DNA from: Ornithinicoccus sp045032955
Lineage (GTDB): Bacteria > Actinomycetota > Actinomycetes > Actinomycetales > Dermatophilaceae
Assembly (NCBI RefSeq): GCF_045032955.1
Contig: NZ_JBJFZU010000002.1
Span: 806,001-870,000 of the forward strand
Length of the DNA: 64,000 bases
Direction: 5' to 3'
Shown here: piece by piece, positions 42,053 to 50,118 of the stretch
Layout of the letters: the number at the start of each line of letters is the position of its first letter
Numbering within the stretch: position 1 is the stretch's first letter
Program-made: the position numbers and the translations under genes
The notes under the pieces: generated by a model
Database searches by the model: none
The model's input: only the letters and a program-made list of their open reading frames with translations
What the model was told of the DNA's origin: nothing

Positions 42053-43005
42053 CAGGCGGCCTCCGTGCCGTTCGAGAGGTTGCGGTTGCGGTGCTCGGGC
42101 GACTCGGTGAGATCGAGGAAGAGCTGCTCCAGGTCGGTGCGCAGGGGGCGCAGCTCGTGCAGGGGGTGACCCGCGGCGTGCGCGACGTCGCCGATCCGGC
42201 TGAGGTCGTCCCCGGCGACCCGCAGGCCACCGTCCTCGGGCTCGACGCTCATCCCGGCCTCCTGCAGTGCGCGGGCCAGGCCCGCCGGGTCGGCGGTCCG
42301 CACCAGCGCGGCCGGGTCCCCGTGCAGCTCGTCCATGGTGCCGCGACGGACCAGGTGCCCGTTGGCGATGATGATGACGTCCTCGACGGTCTGCTCGACC
42401 TCAGCCAGCAGGTGCGAGCTGACCAGGACGGTCTTGCCCTGCTCCTGCGCCAGGTGGCGCATGAAGCCGCGCATCCACCGGATGCCCTCGGGGTCCAGCC
42501 CGTTGGCCGGCTCGTCCAGCAGCAGGACGTCGGGGTCACCCAGCAGGGCGGCGGCGAGACCGAGGCGCTGGCGCATCCCCATCGAGTAGTTGCCGGCCTT
42601 CTTGCGGGCGGCGCCAGGGATCCCCACCAGCTCCAGCAGCTCGTCGACACGGGAGTCGGGGATGTCGTGGCCGGCCGCCAGCACCCGCAGGTGGTTGCGG
42701 CCGCTGCGACCGGGGTGGAAGCCGGTGGCCTCCAGCGCGGCGCCGACCGTGCGCATCGGCTGCTCCAGGTCGGCATACCGGGACCCGCCGATCAGGGCCT
42801 GGCCGGAGGTCGGGCGGATGAGTCCCAGGAGCATCCGCAGGCTCGTGGTCTTGCCGGCTCCGTTGGGGCCCAGGAAGCCGGTGACCCGGCCCGGCGCGAC
42901 CTCGAAGGTGAGGTCGTCGACCGCCCGGAAGGAGCCGAAGGTCTTGGAGAGGCCCTGCACGCTGATGCCGGTCCCCTGCCTCGGGGGCATGGCTGTCGTC
43001 GTCAT
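42052..43005 (-). CDS. ABC transporter ATP-binding protein
   Basis: ATPase of the two-gene exporter. Walker A is GFLGPNGAGKTTSLRML, the signature is YSMGMRQRLGLAAALLGDP, Walker B is VLLLDEPANGLDPEG and the switch is VLVSSHLLAEVEQ. A C-terminal extension (about 215-317) is typical of the CcmA/BcrA branch. Length is 317 residues from ATG 43005; the extra codons before it in frame are unlikely. No regulator gene of the GntR or two-component kind lies beside it. Confidence 0.92.
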   Translation of the reverse strand: MTTTAMPPRQGTGISVQGLSKTFGSFRAVDDLTFEVAPGRVTGFLGPNGAGKTTSLRMLLGLIRPTSGQALIGGSRYADLEQPMRTVGAALEATGFHPGRSGRNHLRVLAAGHDIPDSRVDELLELVGIPGAARKKAGNYSMGMRQRLGLAAALLGDPDVLLLDEPANGLDPEGIRWMRGFMRHLAQEQGKTVLVSSHLLAEVEQTVEDVIIIANGHLVRRGTMDELHGDPAALVRTADPAGLARALQEAGMSVEPEDGGLRVAGDDLSRIGDVAHAAGHPLHELRPLRTDLEQLFLDLTESPEHRNRNLSNGTEAA

Positions 43006-43095
43006 GGCAAGAGTCAAACATCGCGGCAGGCCCTGGTGCATCGTCCCCAGGGCTGATCCTGGGGTGGGCCGGCTCCGTCACGGGGAGGAGGGACC

Positions 43096-44526
43096 TCAGC
43101 TCAGCCGCACCACCACGGTCTTGGTCCGGGTCAGGGCGGCAAGCGCCTCGATGCCCTTCTCGCGGCCGTAGCCCGAGTCCTTGACGCCACCGAAGGGGAG
43201 CTCGACGCCGCCTCCTGCGCCGAAGGTGTTGACGAAGACCTGACCGGCCTCCAGCCGCCCGGCCAACCGGTGGGCACGCGACAGGTCACGGGTCCAGAGC
43301 GCCGCCAGCAGGCCGTAGCGGGTGCCGTTGGCCAGGGCGAGGGCCTCCTCCTCGTCCTCGAAGGGGAGGGTGACCAGCACCGGGCCGAAGACCTCCTCCT
43401 GCGCGATCGGCTCCTGCGGGTCCACGCCGTCGATGAGGGTCGGCAGCCAGAACGACCCGGAGGCGAGGCGCTCGTCCTCGGGTGCCCCGCCCCCGACGAC
43501 GACCTCGCCCCGTCGGACCCCGTCCACGTAGCCCCGGACCCGGTCCTGCTGGCGGGCCGAGACCAGCGGGCCCAGGTCGGGGTCGGTGAGCCCTGCCCCC
43601 AGCGAGGTGGCGGCGAAACGCTCGGCGAGGGCGGCGACCAGCTCCGCGCGGACGCTGGAGTGCACCACCAGCCGGGACCCGGCCGAGCAGGTCTGGCCGG
43701 CGTTCTGCAGGATGCTCCGGGTGATCGCGTCCGCCGCCACCTGCAGGTCGGCGTCGGCGAAGACGACGTGCGCGGACTTGCCGCCCAGCTCGAGCACGGT
43801 CGGCACCACCCGGTCGGCGGCGGCGTGGGCGATCAACGAGCCGGTCTCGGTGGACCCCACGAAGCCCAGGTGGGAGACCCCGGGGTGCGCGCACAGCGCG
43901 GCCCCCGCCTCTGCGCCCAGGCCGGGGACGACGTTGACCAGCCCGGCGGGCAGCCCCGCCTCGATGGCCAGCGCGCCGAGCGCGACCGCGGTCCGGGGCG
44001 TCTCGTCGGCGGGCTTGAGGACGATCGCGTTCCCGGTGGCGACGGCGGCCGCCACCGACCGGGAGGCGAGCTGGAGCGGGTAGTTCCAGGCCACGATGTT
44101 GCCGACGACCCCGTAGGGCTCGTGCCGGGTGTAGACGTGCGTGTCCGGGCCCAGCGGGATGGTCTGGCCGTAGTGGGCCTCGATGACGCGGCCGTAGAAG
44201 CGGAAGTAGCGGGCCGCGACGGTCGCGTCGGCCCGGGCCTGGCTCAGCGGCTTCCCGGTGTCCTGGGACTCCGTGCGGGCCAGCTGCTCGCGGTCCCGGT
44301 CGACCAGGTCGGCCAGCCGGGCCAGCGCGTCCGCGCGCTGCTCGGTGGGCACCGCGGCCCACCCAGGCTGGGCGGCGGTCGCGGCCTGCACGGCCTGGTC
44401 CACCTCGGCGGGGCCGTTGCGGGCGACGGTGCCGATGAGGCTGCCGTCGGCAGGGTCGAGGTTGTCGTAGGTGCGCTGGGCCGGGAGGCTCTCGCCGCCG
44501 ACGAGCGCCAAGGTGGGCGACGTCAT
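43096..44526 (-). CDS. NAD(P)+-dependent aldehyde dehydrogenase
   Basis: ALDH superfamily enzyme of 476 residues. The nucleotide-binding IVAWNYPLQLASRSV and KPADETP, the general base Glu in VLELGGKSAHVVFADAD and the catalytic Cys in NAGQTCSAGSRLVVH are all present, with EEVFGPVLV after. The best general resemblance is to betaine/succinate-semialdehyde-type enzymes, but the substrate cannot be fixed; no polyamine or choline genes are nearby. ATG 44526 has TACGGT seven bases upstream, suggesting leaderless translation. Confidence 0.93.
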   Translation of the reverse strand: MTSPTLALVGGESLPAQRTYDNLDPADGSLIGTVARNGPAEVDQAVQAATAAQPGWAAVPTEQRADALARLADLVDRDREQLARTESQDTGKPLSQARADATVAARYFRFYGRVIEAHYGQTIPLGPDTHVYTRHEPYGVVGNIVAWNYPLQLASRSVAAAVATGNAIVLKPADETPRTAVALGALAIEAGLPAGLVNVVPGLGAEAGAALCAHPGVSHLGFVGSTETGSLIAHAAADRVVPTVLELGGKSAHVVFADADLQVAADAITRSILQNAGQTCSAGSRLVVHSSVRAELVAALAERFAATSLGAGLTDPDLGPLVSARQQDRVRGYVDGVRRGEVVVGGGAPEDERLASGSFWLPTLIDGVDPQEPIAQEEVFGPVLVTLPFEDEEEALALANGTRYGLLAALWTRDLSRAHRLAGRLEAGQVFVNTFGAGGGVELPFGGVKDSGYGREKGIEALAALTRTKTVVVRLS

Positions 44527-44533
44527 GGGGATC

Positions 44534-44539
44534 ACCGTA
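44534..44539 (-). promoter_or_regulatory. -10 box (TACGGT) of the aldehyde dehydrogenase gene
   Basis: TACGGT on the minus strand, seven bases before ATG 44526. Confidence 0.45.
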
Positions 44540-44612
44540 TGCCGTGCGATGGTCCGGGTCGCCACGGGCGGGGCCTCGGTGTCACCGGCGCCGGCCTCGG
44601 AACGAGGATGGG

Positions 44613-44684
44613 CGCCCCCGGCAGGATTCGAACCTGCGCTCCCGCCTCCGGAGGGCGGTGCTCTATCCCCTGAGCTACGGGGGC
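44613..44684 (-). tRNA. tRNA-Arg (anticodon CCG)
   Basis: Complete cloverleaf on the minus strand: acceptor GCCCCCG/CGGGGGC, D arm beginning GCTCAGGGGATAGAGC, anticodon stem CCGCC/GGCGG enclosing CTCCGGA with anticodon CCG, and T arm GCAGG-TTCGAAT-CCTGC. The discriminator is G and the 3' CCA is not encoded. It reads CGG, a common arginine codon in this genome. argS starts 86 bases away on the other strand. Confidence 0.95.
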
Positions 44685-44756
44685 AACAGCGAGAAACTCT
44701 AGCAGTCGGGCGCTCGCAGGCCACAATCCGTGTGCGGACCCCCGACGGCCCGCCCC

Positions 44757-44762
44757 TAGACT
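44757..44762 (+). promoter_or_regulatory. -10 box (TAGACT) of leaderless argS
   Basis: TAGACT, seven bases, then GTG 44770. Confidence 0.6.
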
Positions 44763-44769
44763 GGACCGA

Positions 44770-46431
44770 GTGACCCCCGAACAGCTCGCTGAAGCGATCC
44801 ATGCCGTTCTCGCCGCGGCGGCCGACGACGGCGACCTCCCGCTGGCGCGCCAGGACGTCCCGCCGGTCGAGCGGCTGCGGGTGGAGCGCCCCCGGAGCCG
44901 GGAGCACGGCGACTGGTCCAGCAACGTCGCCCTGCAGCTGGCCAAGACGGCCGGTATGCCGCCGCGACAGCTCGCGGAGCTGGTGGCGCAGGGGCTGGAA
45001 CGGACCTCGGGGATCTCCGCCGTGGAGGTCGCCGGGCCGGGCTTCCTGAACATCAGCCTGGACGCCGCGAGTGCGGGCGGGCTCGCCCGCACCATCGTCG
45101 AGGCGGGGGAGACCTTCGGCCGGAACACCTCGATGGCTGGTCGCACGATCAACCTGGAGTTCGTCTCGGCGAACCCCACCGGACCGCTGCACATCGGGCA
45201 TACCCGCTGGGCCGCCCTGGGGGACGCGCTGCACCGGCTCTTCGTGGCCTGCGGGGCCGCGGTCACGGCGGAGCACTACACCAACGACGCGGGTGCCCAG
45301 ATGGGCAAGTTCGCCGCCTCGATCCTGGCCCGCGCCCGGGGCACCGAGGTGCCCGAGGGTGGCTACCCCGGCGAGTACGTCGACGAGCTCGCGGCGCAGC
45401 TGATGGCCGAGCGGCCCGACCTGCTGGAGCTGGACGAGGACGCGGCCCTGCAGGTATGCCTGGAGCGGGGCTACGCCCTGCAGATGGCCCAGATCGAGGG
45501 GACCCTGGCCGACTTCCACGTGCACTTCGACGTGTGGTTCAGCGAGCGGACCCTGCACGAGAGCGGGGCCGTCGGCCAGGCTGTCGAGCGGCTGCGCGAG
45601 CAGGGCCACGTCTACGACGCGGACGGGGCGATCTGGCTGCGCACGACGACCTTCGGCGACGACAAGGACCGGGTGCTGGTCCGGGCCAACGGGCAGCCCA
45701 CCTACTTCGCCGCCGACTGCGCCTACTACCTGTCCAAGAAGGACCGCGGCTTCACCGAGAAGGTGTACATGCTCGGCGCGGACCACCACGGCTACGTGGG
45801 TCGGCTCAAGGCGATCGCGGCCTGCGCGGGGGACGACCCCGAGGTCAACATCGAGGTGCTGATCGGCCAGCTCATCAACATCCGGGGCGAGCGGATGGGC
45901 AAGCGCCGGGGGAACGCCATCTTCCTGGTCGACCTGCTGGAGTGGATCGGCGCCGACCCGGTCCGCTACAGCCTGGGACGCTACCCGGCGGACAGCCCGC
46001 TGGACCTGGACGGGGAGGAGCTGCGCAAGCGCACCAACGACAACCCCGTCTTCTACGTGCAGTACGCGCACGCCCGCACCTGCAACGTGGCCCGGCTGGC
46101 CGCCGAGGACGGGGTCGACCACACCCAGGGCTTCGACCCCTCGTTGCTCGAGCACCCCACCGAGTCGGTGCTGCTCGCCGCGCTCGGGGACTTCCCGCGG
46201 GTGGTGGCCCAGTCGGCCCAGCTGCGCGAGCCGCACCGCGTCGCGCGCTACCTGGAGGACCTGGCCGGACACTTCCACAAGTGGTACGACGAGTGCCGGG
46301 TCCGGCCGACCAGCGCCGACGAGCAGATCACCGACCTGCACCGGTCCCGGCTGTGGCTGAACCTGGCCACCCGTCAGGTCCTCGCCAACGGCCTCGGCCT
46401 GCTCGGGGTCGGCGCGCCGCACCGCATGTAG
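44770..46431 (+). CDS. argS: Arginyl-tRNA synthetase
   Basis: Charges tRNA-Arg. Class I synthetase of 553 residues with the Arg_tRNA N-terminal domain, the HIGH motif in GPLHIGHTRWAALGD, SANPTGP, a KMSKS-equivalent ERMGKRRGNAI, and the anticodon-binding DALR domain at the end (LYHKW-like FHKWYDECRV). In many actinobacteria argS is followed by lysA and then hom; here hom comes directly. The mRNA seems leaderless from GTG 44770. Confidence 0.97.
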   Translation: MTPEQLAEAIHAVLAAAADDGDLPLARQDVPPVERLRVERPRSREHGDWSSNVALQLAKTAGMPPRQLAELVAQGLERTSGISAVEVAGPGFLNISLDAASAGGLARTIVEAGETFGRNTSMAGRTINLEFVSANPTGPLHIGHTRWAALGDALHRLFVACGAAVTAEHYTNDAGAQMGKFAASILARARGTEVPEGGYPGEYVDELAAQLMAERPDLLELDEDAALQVCLERGYALQMAQIEGTLADFHVHFDVWFSERTLHESGAVGQAVERLREQGHVYDADGAIWLRTTTFGDDKDRVLVRANGQPTYFAADCAYYLSKKDRGFTEKVYMLGADHHGYVGRLKAIAACAGDDPEVNIEVLIGQLINIRGERMGKRRGNAIFLVDLLEWIGADPVRYSLGRYPADSPLDLDGEELRKRTNDNPVFYVQYAHARTCNVARLAAEDGVDHTQGFDPSLLEHPTESVLLAALGDFPRVVAQSAQLREPHRVARYLEDLAGHFHKWYDECRVRPTSADEQITDLHRSRLWLNLATRQVLANGLGLLGVGAPHRM

Positions 46432-46485
46432 CCCCGCACCGTCCGCACGCCCGGCAGCTGCTGCCCGAACCCCTGGAGCGTCCCC

Positions 46486-47457
46486 GTGGTCCCCTCCCTC
46501 CCGCCCCTGCGGCTGGCCCTGCTCGGTGCCGGCACCGTCGGATCCGCCGTCGCCCACCGGTTGCACGAGCGCCGTCAGCGGTATGCCGACGCCCTGGGAC
46601 GCCCGCTGGAGCTGGCCGGGGTCGCCGTCCGGGACACCGGCCGGGACCGGCCGGGGATCGACCCGGCTCTGCTGACCTCCGACGCCGCCGCCCTGGCCGC
46701 GCGGGCGGACGTGGTGGTCGAGGTGATGGGCGGCCTCGAGCCGGCCGGTGAGCTGATCGGGTCCGCGCTGCGGCGAGGGGCCCAGGTCGTCACCGCGAAC
46801 AAGCAGCTGATCGCCCGCCGTGGTCCCGAGCTGGAGGCCCTCGCGGCGCAGGCCGGGGGCGGGCTGCACTACGAGGCGGCGGTGATGGCGGCCGTGCCCG
46901 TGCTGGCGGTGGTCCGGGAGGCGCTCGCCGGGGACGAGGTGCTCGGCATCCGGGGTGTCGTCAACGGCTCCACCAACTACGTGCTCGACCTGGTCGCCCG
47001 GGAGGGGGTCCCCTTCGCCGACGCGGTCCGGCAGGCCGGCGAGCTCGGCTACCTGGAGGCCGACCCCACCGAGGACCTGGAGGGCCTGGACGCCGCTGCG
47101 AAGATCGTGATCCTGGCGCGGGCCGCATGGGGGCTGCCGGTCGCCCTGGAGGACGTCGCGGTGACCGGGATCTCGGGGCTCACGGACGCGGACTTCGCGG
47201 GCGCGGCCGGACGGGACGAGGTGCTGAAGCTGGTGGCCACCGCCACCCGCGACGACCAGCGAGGGGTCCGGGTCGAGGTGGCCCCCCGCTCCCTGCCCCT
47301 GCAGGACCCGCTGGCGCAGGTGCGCGGCGGCACCAACATCCTGGAGGTCGACGCCGTCTCGGCCGGGCCGCTACGCCTCGTCGGGGCCGGTGCCGGTGGT
47401 GAGGAGACCGCCTCGGCGGTGCTGGGTGACGTCCTGCGGGCCGCCCGCCGCTGCTGA
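46486..47457 (+). CDS. hom: Homoserine dehydrogenase, short form without ACT domain
   Basis: Reduces aspartate semialdehyde to homoserine for threonine and methionine. The Rossmann site LALLGAGTVGSAVA, VVTANKQLI, the substrate region GVVNGSTNYVLDL and LGYLEADPTEDLEG.DAAAK, and the terminal GAGAGGEETASAVLGD are intact. At 323 residues it stops where the catalytic core ends; the usual C-terminal ACT domain (about 100 residues) that senses threonine is absent, with no frameshifted remnant downstream. The start GTG has GGAG seven bases before. thrC and thrB do not follow; rho is next. Confidence 0.93.
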   Translation: MVPSLPPLRLALLGAGTVGSAVAHRLHERRQRYADALGRPLELAGVAVRDTGRDRPGIDPALLTSDAAALAARADVVVEVMGGLEPAGELIGSALRRGAQVVTANKQLIARRGPELEALAAQAGGGLHYEAAVMAAVPVLAVVREALAGDEVLGIRGVVNGSTNYVLDLVAREGVPFADAVRQAGELGYLEADPTEDLEGLDAAAKIVILARAAWGLPVALEDVAVTGISGLTDADFAGAAGRDEVLKLVATATRDDQRGVRVEVAPRSLPLQDPLAQVRGGTNILEVDAVSAGPLRLVGAGAGGEETASAVLGDVLRAARRC

Positions 47458-47497
47458 GGCCGTGGCCGGGGGGCCGGGACGCGAGCGCGCCCATGTT

Positions 47498-47620
47498 ATG
47501 TTGAAGATGCTTCGTGACGAGCAGCCGTCTTCGCTGATCTGCTCCGAGGCACTCCACGCACGGGCCTTCGGCCTCCGCGACGTACCTTGCAGGCCGCTCG
47601 TCCGGCTGTCCCCGTGTTGA
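47498..47620 (+). CDS. Possible upstream peptide in the rho leader
   Basis: A 40-codon frame beginning MLKMLRDEQPSSLIC, in the 242-base gap before rho. TATGTT (47497-47502) just here may be the rho promoter's -10 box, in which case only the second ATG (47507) would be on the mRNA. The codon use is not strongly coding. It could be a leader peptide involved in rho autoregulation, or chance. The rest of the gap up to rho shows no gene. Confidence 0.3.
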   Translation: MLKMLRDEQPSSLICSEALHARAFGLRDVPCRPLVRLSPC

Positions 47621-47699
47621 GTCCGACCGTGGTGCATCTGTGCACCGCACACACCTGAGACCCCACATCCGGTTTCGACCGAGGGGGAAGGAATCCCAC

Positions 47700-49709
47700 G
47701 TGACTGAGATCACCGACGCTGCCGCGACCCGTACCGGGTCGCTCAGCACCCTCCGCCTGGCCGAGCTGCAGGAGCTCGCGTCCGGCCTGGGTATCACCGT
47801 GAACCCCAAGATGCGCAAGGCCGACCTGGTGTCCGCCATCCGCGAGCGCCGTGGCGGGGCCCCGAGCACCGACCAGAACGGTGCCGGTGCGAGCGACACC
47901 ACCGTGCCCGACACCACCGCGCCCGACACCACTGCGAGCGGCACGACCGCGCCCGACACCACCACGACCGGGTCGGCCCCCGACGACGCGCAGGGTGGCC
48001 TGGAGGCCGCTCTGGACCGCGCCCAGGCCGAGCGCGACGAGTCCTCCCAGGGCCGCACCCGGACCCGTCGCAGCCGGCGTGCCGGCTCCGGTGCCGGCGC
48101 CCCGCGCTCGGGTGGGAGTGAGGAGCAGCAGCCCGCCGCCGGGCGCGAGCAGGCCCCGCAGCAGGACGACCGGCAGGGCCAGGACGACCAGCAGGGCCAG
48201 GACGACCGGCAGCAGGACGGGGAGCGCGGTCGCCAGGACGACCGTCAGCCGCGCGAGGACCGTCAGCCGCGCGAGGACCGTCAGCCGCGCGAGGACCGCC
48301 AGCCCCGTGAGGACCGTCGCCGGGAGAACGACAGCGACGACCGCGGTGGTGACCAGAACCAGGGTCAGGGTGGTCGCGACGACGACGGTGAGGACGACCG
48401 CCGCGGGCGCCGCCGCAACCGGAACCGGAACCGGGACCGCAAGCGCGGTCGTGGCCAGCCGGGCGGCCAGCCGGGTCAGCCGGGTCAGTCCAGCCAGCAG
48501 GACGAGGAGGGCTACTCCGAGGAGGACGTGCTCGTCCCCGTCGGTGGTGTGCTCGACCTGCTCGACAGCTACGCCTTCATCCGCACCACCGGCTATCTGC
48601 CCGGCCCCAGCGACGTGTACGTGCCGCTGGGCATGGTCAAGAAGCACGGGCTGCGCAAGGGCGACGCCGTCGTCGGTGCGATCAAGGCCCCGCAGGACGG
48701 CAGCGAGATCGGTCAGCACACCGTCTCCTCCACCGGCAACAAGCGGGACCGCAGCAAGTTCAGCGCGTTGGTGCGCCTGGACACGGTCAACGGCCAGCCG
48801 GCGGAGCAGGGCCGCCGCCGTCCCGACTTCTCCAGTCTGACCCCGCTCTACCCGCAGGAGCGGCTGCGTCTGGAGACGGAGCAGAAGAACGTCACCACCC
48901 GCGTCATCGACCTGGTGTCGCCCATCGGCAAGGGGCAGCGCGGCCTCATCGTCTCCCCTCCCAAGGCGGGCAAGACGATGGTCATGCAGGCGATCGCCAA
49001 CGCGATCAGCACCAACAACCCCGAGGTGCACCTGATGATCGTCCTGGTGGACGAGCGCCCGGAGGAGGTCACCGACTTCCAGCGCAGCGTCAAGGGCGAG
49101 GTCATCTCCTCCACCTTCGACCGCCCGGCGAGCGACCACACCATGGTCGCCGAGCTGGCGATCGAGCGGGCCAAGCGTCTGGTTGAGCTGGGCCAGGACG
49201 TGGTCGTGCTGCTGGACGGCATCACCCGCCTGGGCCGGGCCTACAACCTGGCCGCCCCCGCGTCGGGCCGGATCCTGTCCGGTGGTGTCGACTCGGCCGC
49301 CCTCTACCCGCCCAAGAAGTTCTTCGGTGCGGCCCGCAACATCGAGGAGGGTGGCTCGCTCACCATCCTGGCGACCGCCCTGGTGGAGACCGGCTCCAAG
49401 ATGGACGAGGTCATCTTCGAGGAGTTCAAGGGCACCGGCAACATGGAGCTCAAGCTCTCCCGCCACCTGGCCGACCGCCGGACCTTCCCGGCCGTCGACG
49501 TCAACGCCTCGGGCACCCGACGTGAGGAGATCCTCATGTCCGCCGAGGAGCTCAAGATCATGTGGAAGCTCCGTCGCGTCCTCTCGGCCCTCGACCAGCA
49601 GCAGGGAATCGAGCTGCTGCTCAACCGGTTGAAGAAGACGAAGCACAACTACGAGTTCCTCACCCAGGTCCAGCAGACCAGCTCTGCCGGCCTGGACGAC
49701 GACGACTGA
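47700..49709 (+). CDS. rho: Transcription termination factor Rho
   Basis: Hexameric RNA helicase that ends transcription, 669 residues. After a Rho_N domain (LRLAELQELASGLGI, about 15-55) comes a long hydrophilic Arg/Asp/Gln insertion (about 60-265), typical of high-GC Gram-positives and thought to widen RNA binding; it includes DRQPRE four times in a row. The S1-like primary RNA site follows (GVLDLLDSYAFIRTTGYLPG), then the ATPase with IVSPPKAGKTMVMQ (Walker A), VVVLLDGITRLGRAYN (Walker B) and the Q-loop region VSTGGVDSAALYPP-type LSGGVDSAALYPP. The GTG start has GGGAAGGA upstream. Confidence 0.97.
   Translation: MTEITDAAATRTGSLSTLRLAELQELASGLGITVNPKMRKADLVSAIRERRGGAPSTDQNGAGASDTTVPDTTAPDTTASGTTAPDTTTTGSAPDDAQGGLEAALDRAQAERDESSQGRTRTRRSRRAGSGAGAPRSGGSEEQQPAAGREQAPQQDDRQGQDDQQGQDDRQQDGERGRQDDRQPREDRQPREDRQPREDRQPREDRRRENDSDDRGGDQNQGQGGRDDDGEDDRRGRRRNRNRNRDRKRGRGQPGGQPGQPGQSSQQDEEGYSEEDVLVPVGGVLDLLDSYAFIRTTGYLPGPSDVYVPLGMVKKHGLRKGDAVVGAIKAPQDGSEIGQHTVSSTGNKRDRSKFSALVRLDTVNGQPAEQGRRRPDFSSLTPLYPQERLRLETEQKNVTTRVIDLVSPIGKGQRGLIVSPPKAGKTMVMQAIANAISTNNPEVHLMIVLVDERPEEVTDFQRSVKGEVISSTFDRPASDHTMVAELAIERAKRLVELGQDVVVLLDGITRLGRAYNLAAPASGRILSGGVDSAALYPPKKFFGAARNIEEGGSLTILATALVETGSKMDEVIFEEFKGTGNMELKLSRHLADRRTFPAVDVNASGTRREEILMSAEELKIMWKLRRVLSALDQQQGIELLLNRLKKTKHNYEFLTQVQQTSSAGLDDDD
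48240..48311 (+). repeat. Four 18-base tandem repeats inside rho
   Basis: GACCGTCAGCCGCGCGAG is repeated exactly at 48240, 48258 and 48276, with a degenerate fourth copy at 48294. Each encodes DRQPRE. The third-base identity of the first three copies points to recent duplication. More loosely repeated DDRQGQ units lie just before. Confidence 0.9.
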
Positions 49710-49710
49710 C

Positions 49711-49727
49711 CCGAGCATCCGGCTCGG
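49711..49727 (+). terminator. Short hairpin after rho
   Basis: CCGAGC (49711-49716) pairs with GCTCGG (49722-49727), loop ATCCG, directly after the stop; weak on its own and followed by the rpmE promoter. Confidence 0.35.
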
Positions 49728-49732
49728 CGCTG

Positions 49733-49738
49733 TAGAAT
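49733..49738 (+). promoter_or_regulatory. rpmE -10 box (TAGAAT)
   Basis: TAGAAT with a GC-rich context, about 80 bases before rpmE, giving it a leader and a normal ribosome site. Confidence 0.5.
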
Positions 49739-49816
49739 TTTCGCCTCGGCCCACCGGTTCACGTCGACGCAGGACGCGTCGGCGACCCGGGGACATCGCC
49801 ACCTCTAGGAGACACC

Positions 49817-50032
49817 ATGCAGAAGAACATCCACCCGGAGTACGTCGAGACCCAGGTCAGCTGCACCTGCGGCGCGACGTTCACCACCCGCAGCACCGAG
49901 ACCTCCGGCAAGATGAGCGCCGACGTCTGCTCGAACTGCCACCCCTTCTACACGGGCAAGCAGAAGATCATGGACACCGGTGGCCGCGTCGCCCGCTTCC
50001 AGCAGCGCTACGGCAAGAAGGCCGACCAGTAG
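49817..50032 (+). CDS. rpmE: 50S ribosomal protein bL31, zinc-binding form
   Basis: Ribosomal protein of 71 residues. VSCTCGATF and DVCSNCHPFYTGKQK carry the cysteines of the zinc-binding (C+) class; the ending GRVARFQQRYGKK is standard. A good ribosome site (AGGAG) precedes the ATG. rho-rpmE-prfA-prmC is a conserved actinobacterial order. A strong terminator follows. Confidence 0.97.
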   Translation: MQKNIHPEYVETQVSCTCGATFTTRSTETSGKMSADVCSNCHPFYTGKQKIMDTGGRVARFQQRYGKKADQ

Positions 50033-50042
50033 GACCTGCATG

Positions 50043-50078
50043 ACGCCGGCCCCGCGAACGACTTCGCGGGGCCGGCGT
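50043..50078 (+). terminator. Terminator after rpmE
   Basis: Perfect 16-base arms, ACGCCGGCCCCGCGAA (50043-50058) and its complement 50063-50078, loop CGAC. It separates rpmE from prfA. Confidence 0.85.
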
Positions 50079-50118
50079 TCGCCGTTCCCGCCCCCACCTC
50101 CGACGAAGGCTGAGCACC

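Noticed and set aside
48240..48311. CRISPR-like direct repeats
   Set aside because: The repeats are contiguous, in frame and coding for DRQPRE inside rho; there are no spacers or cas genes.
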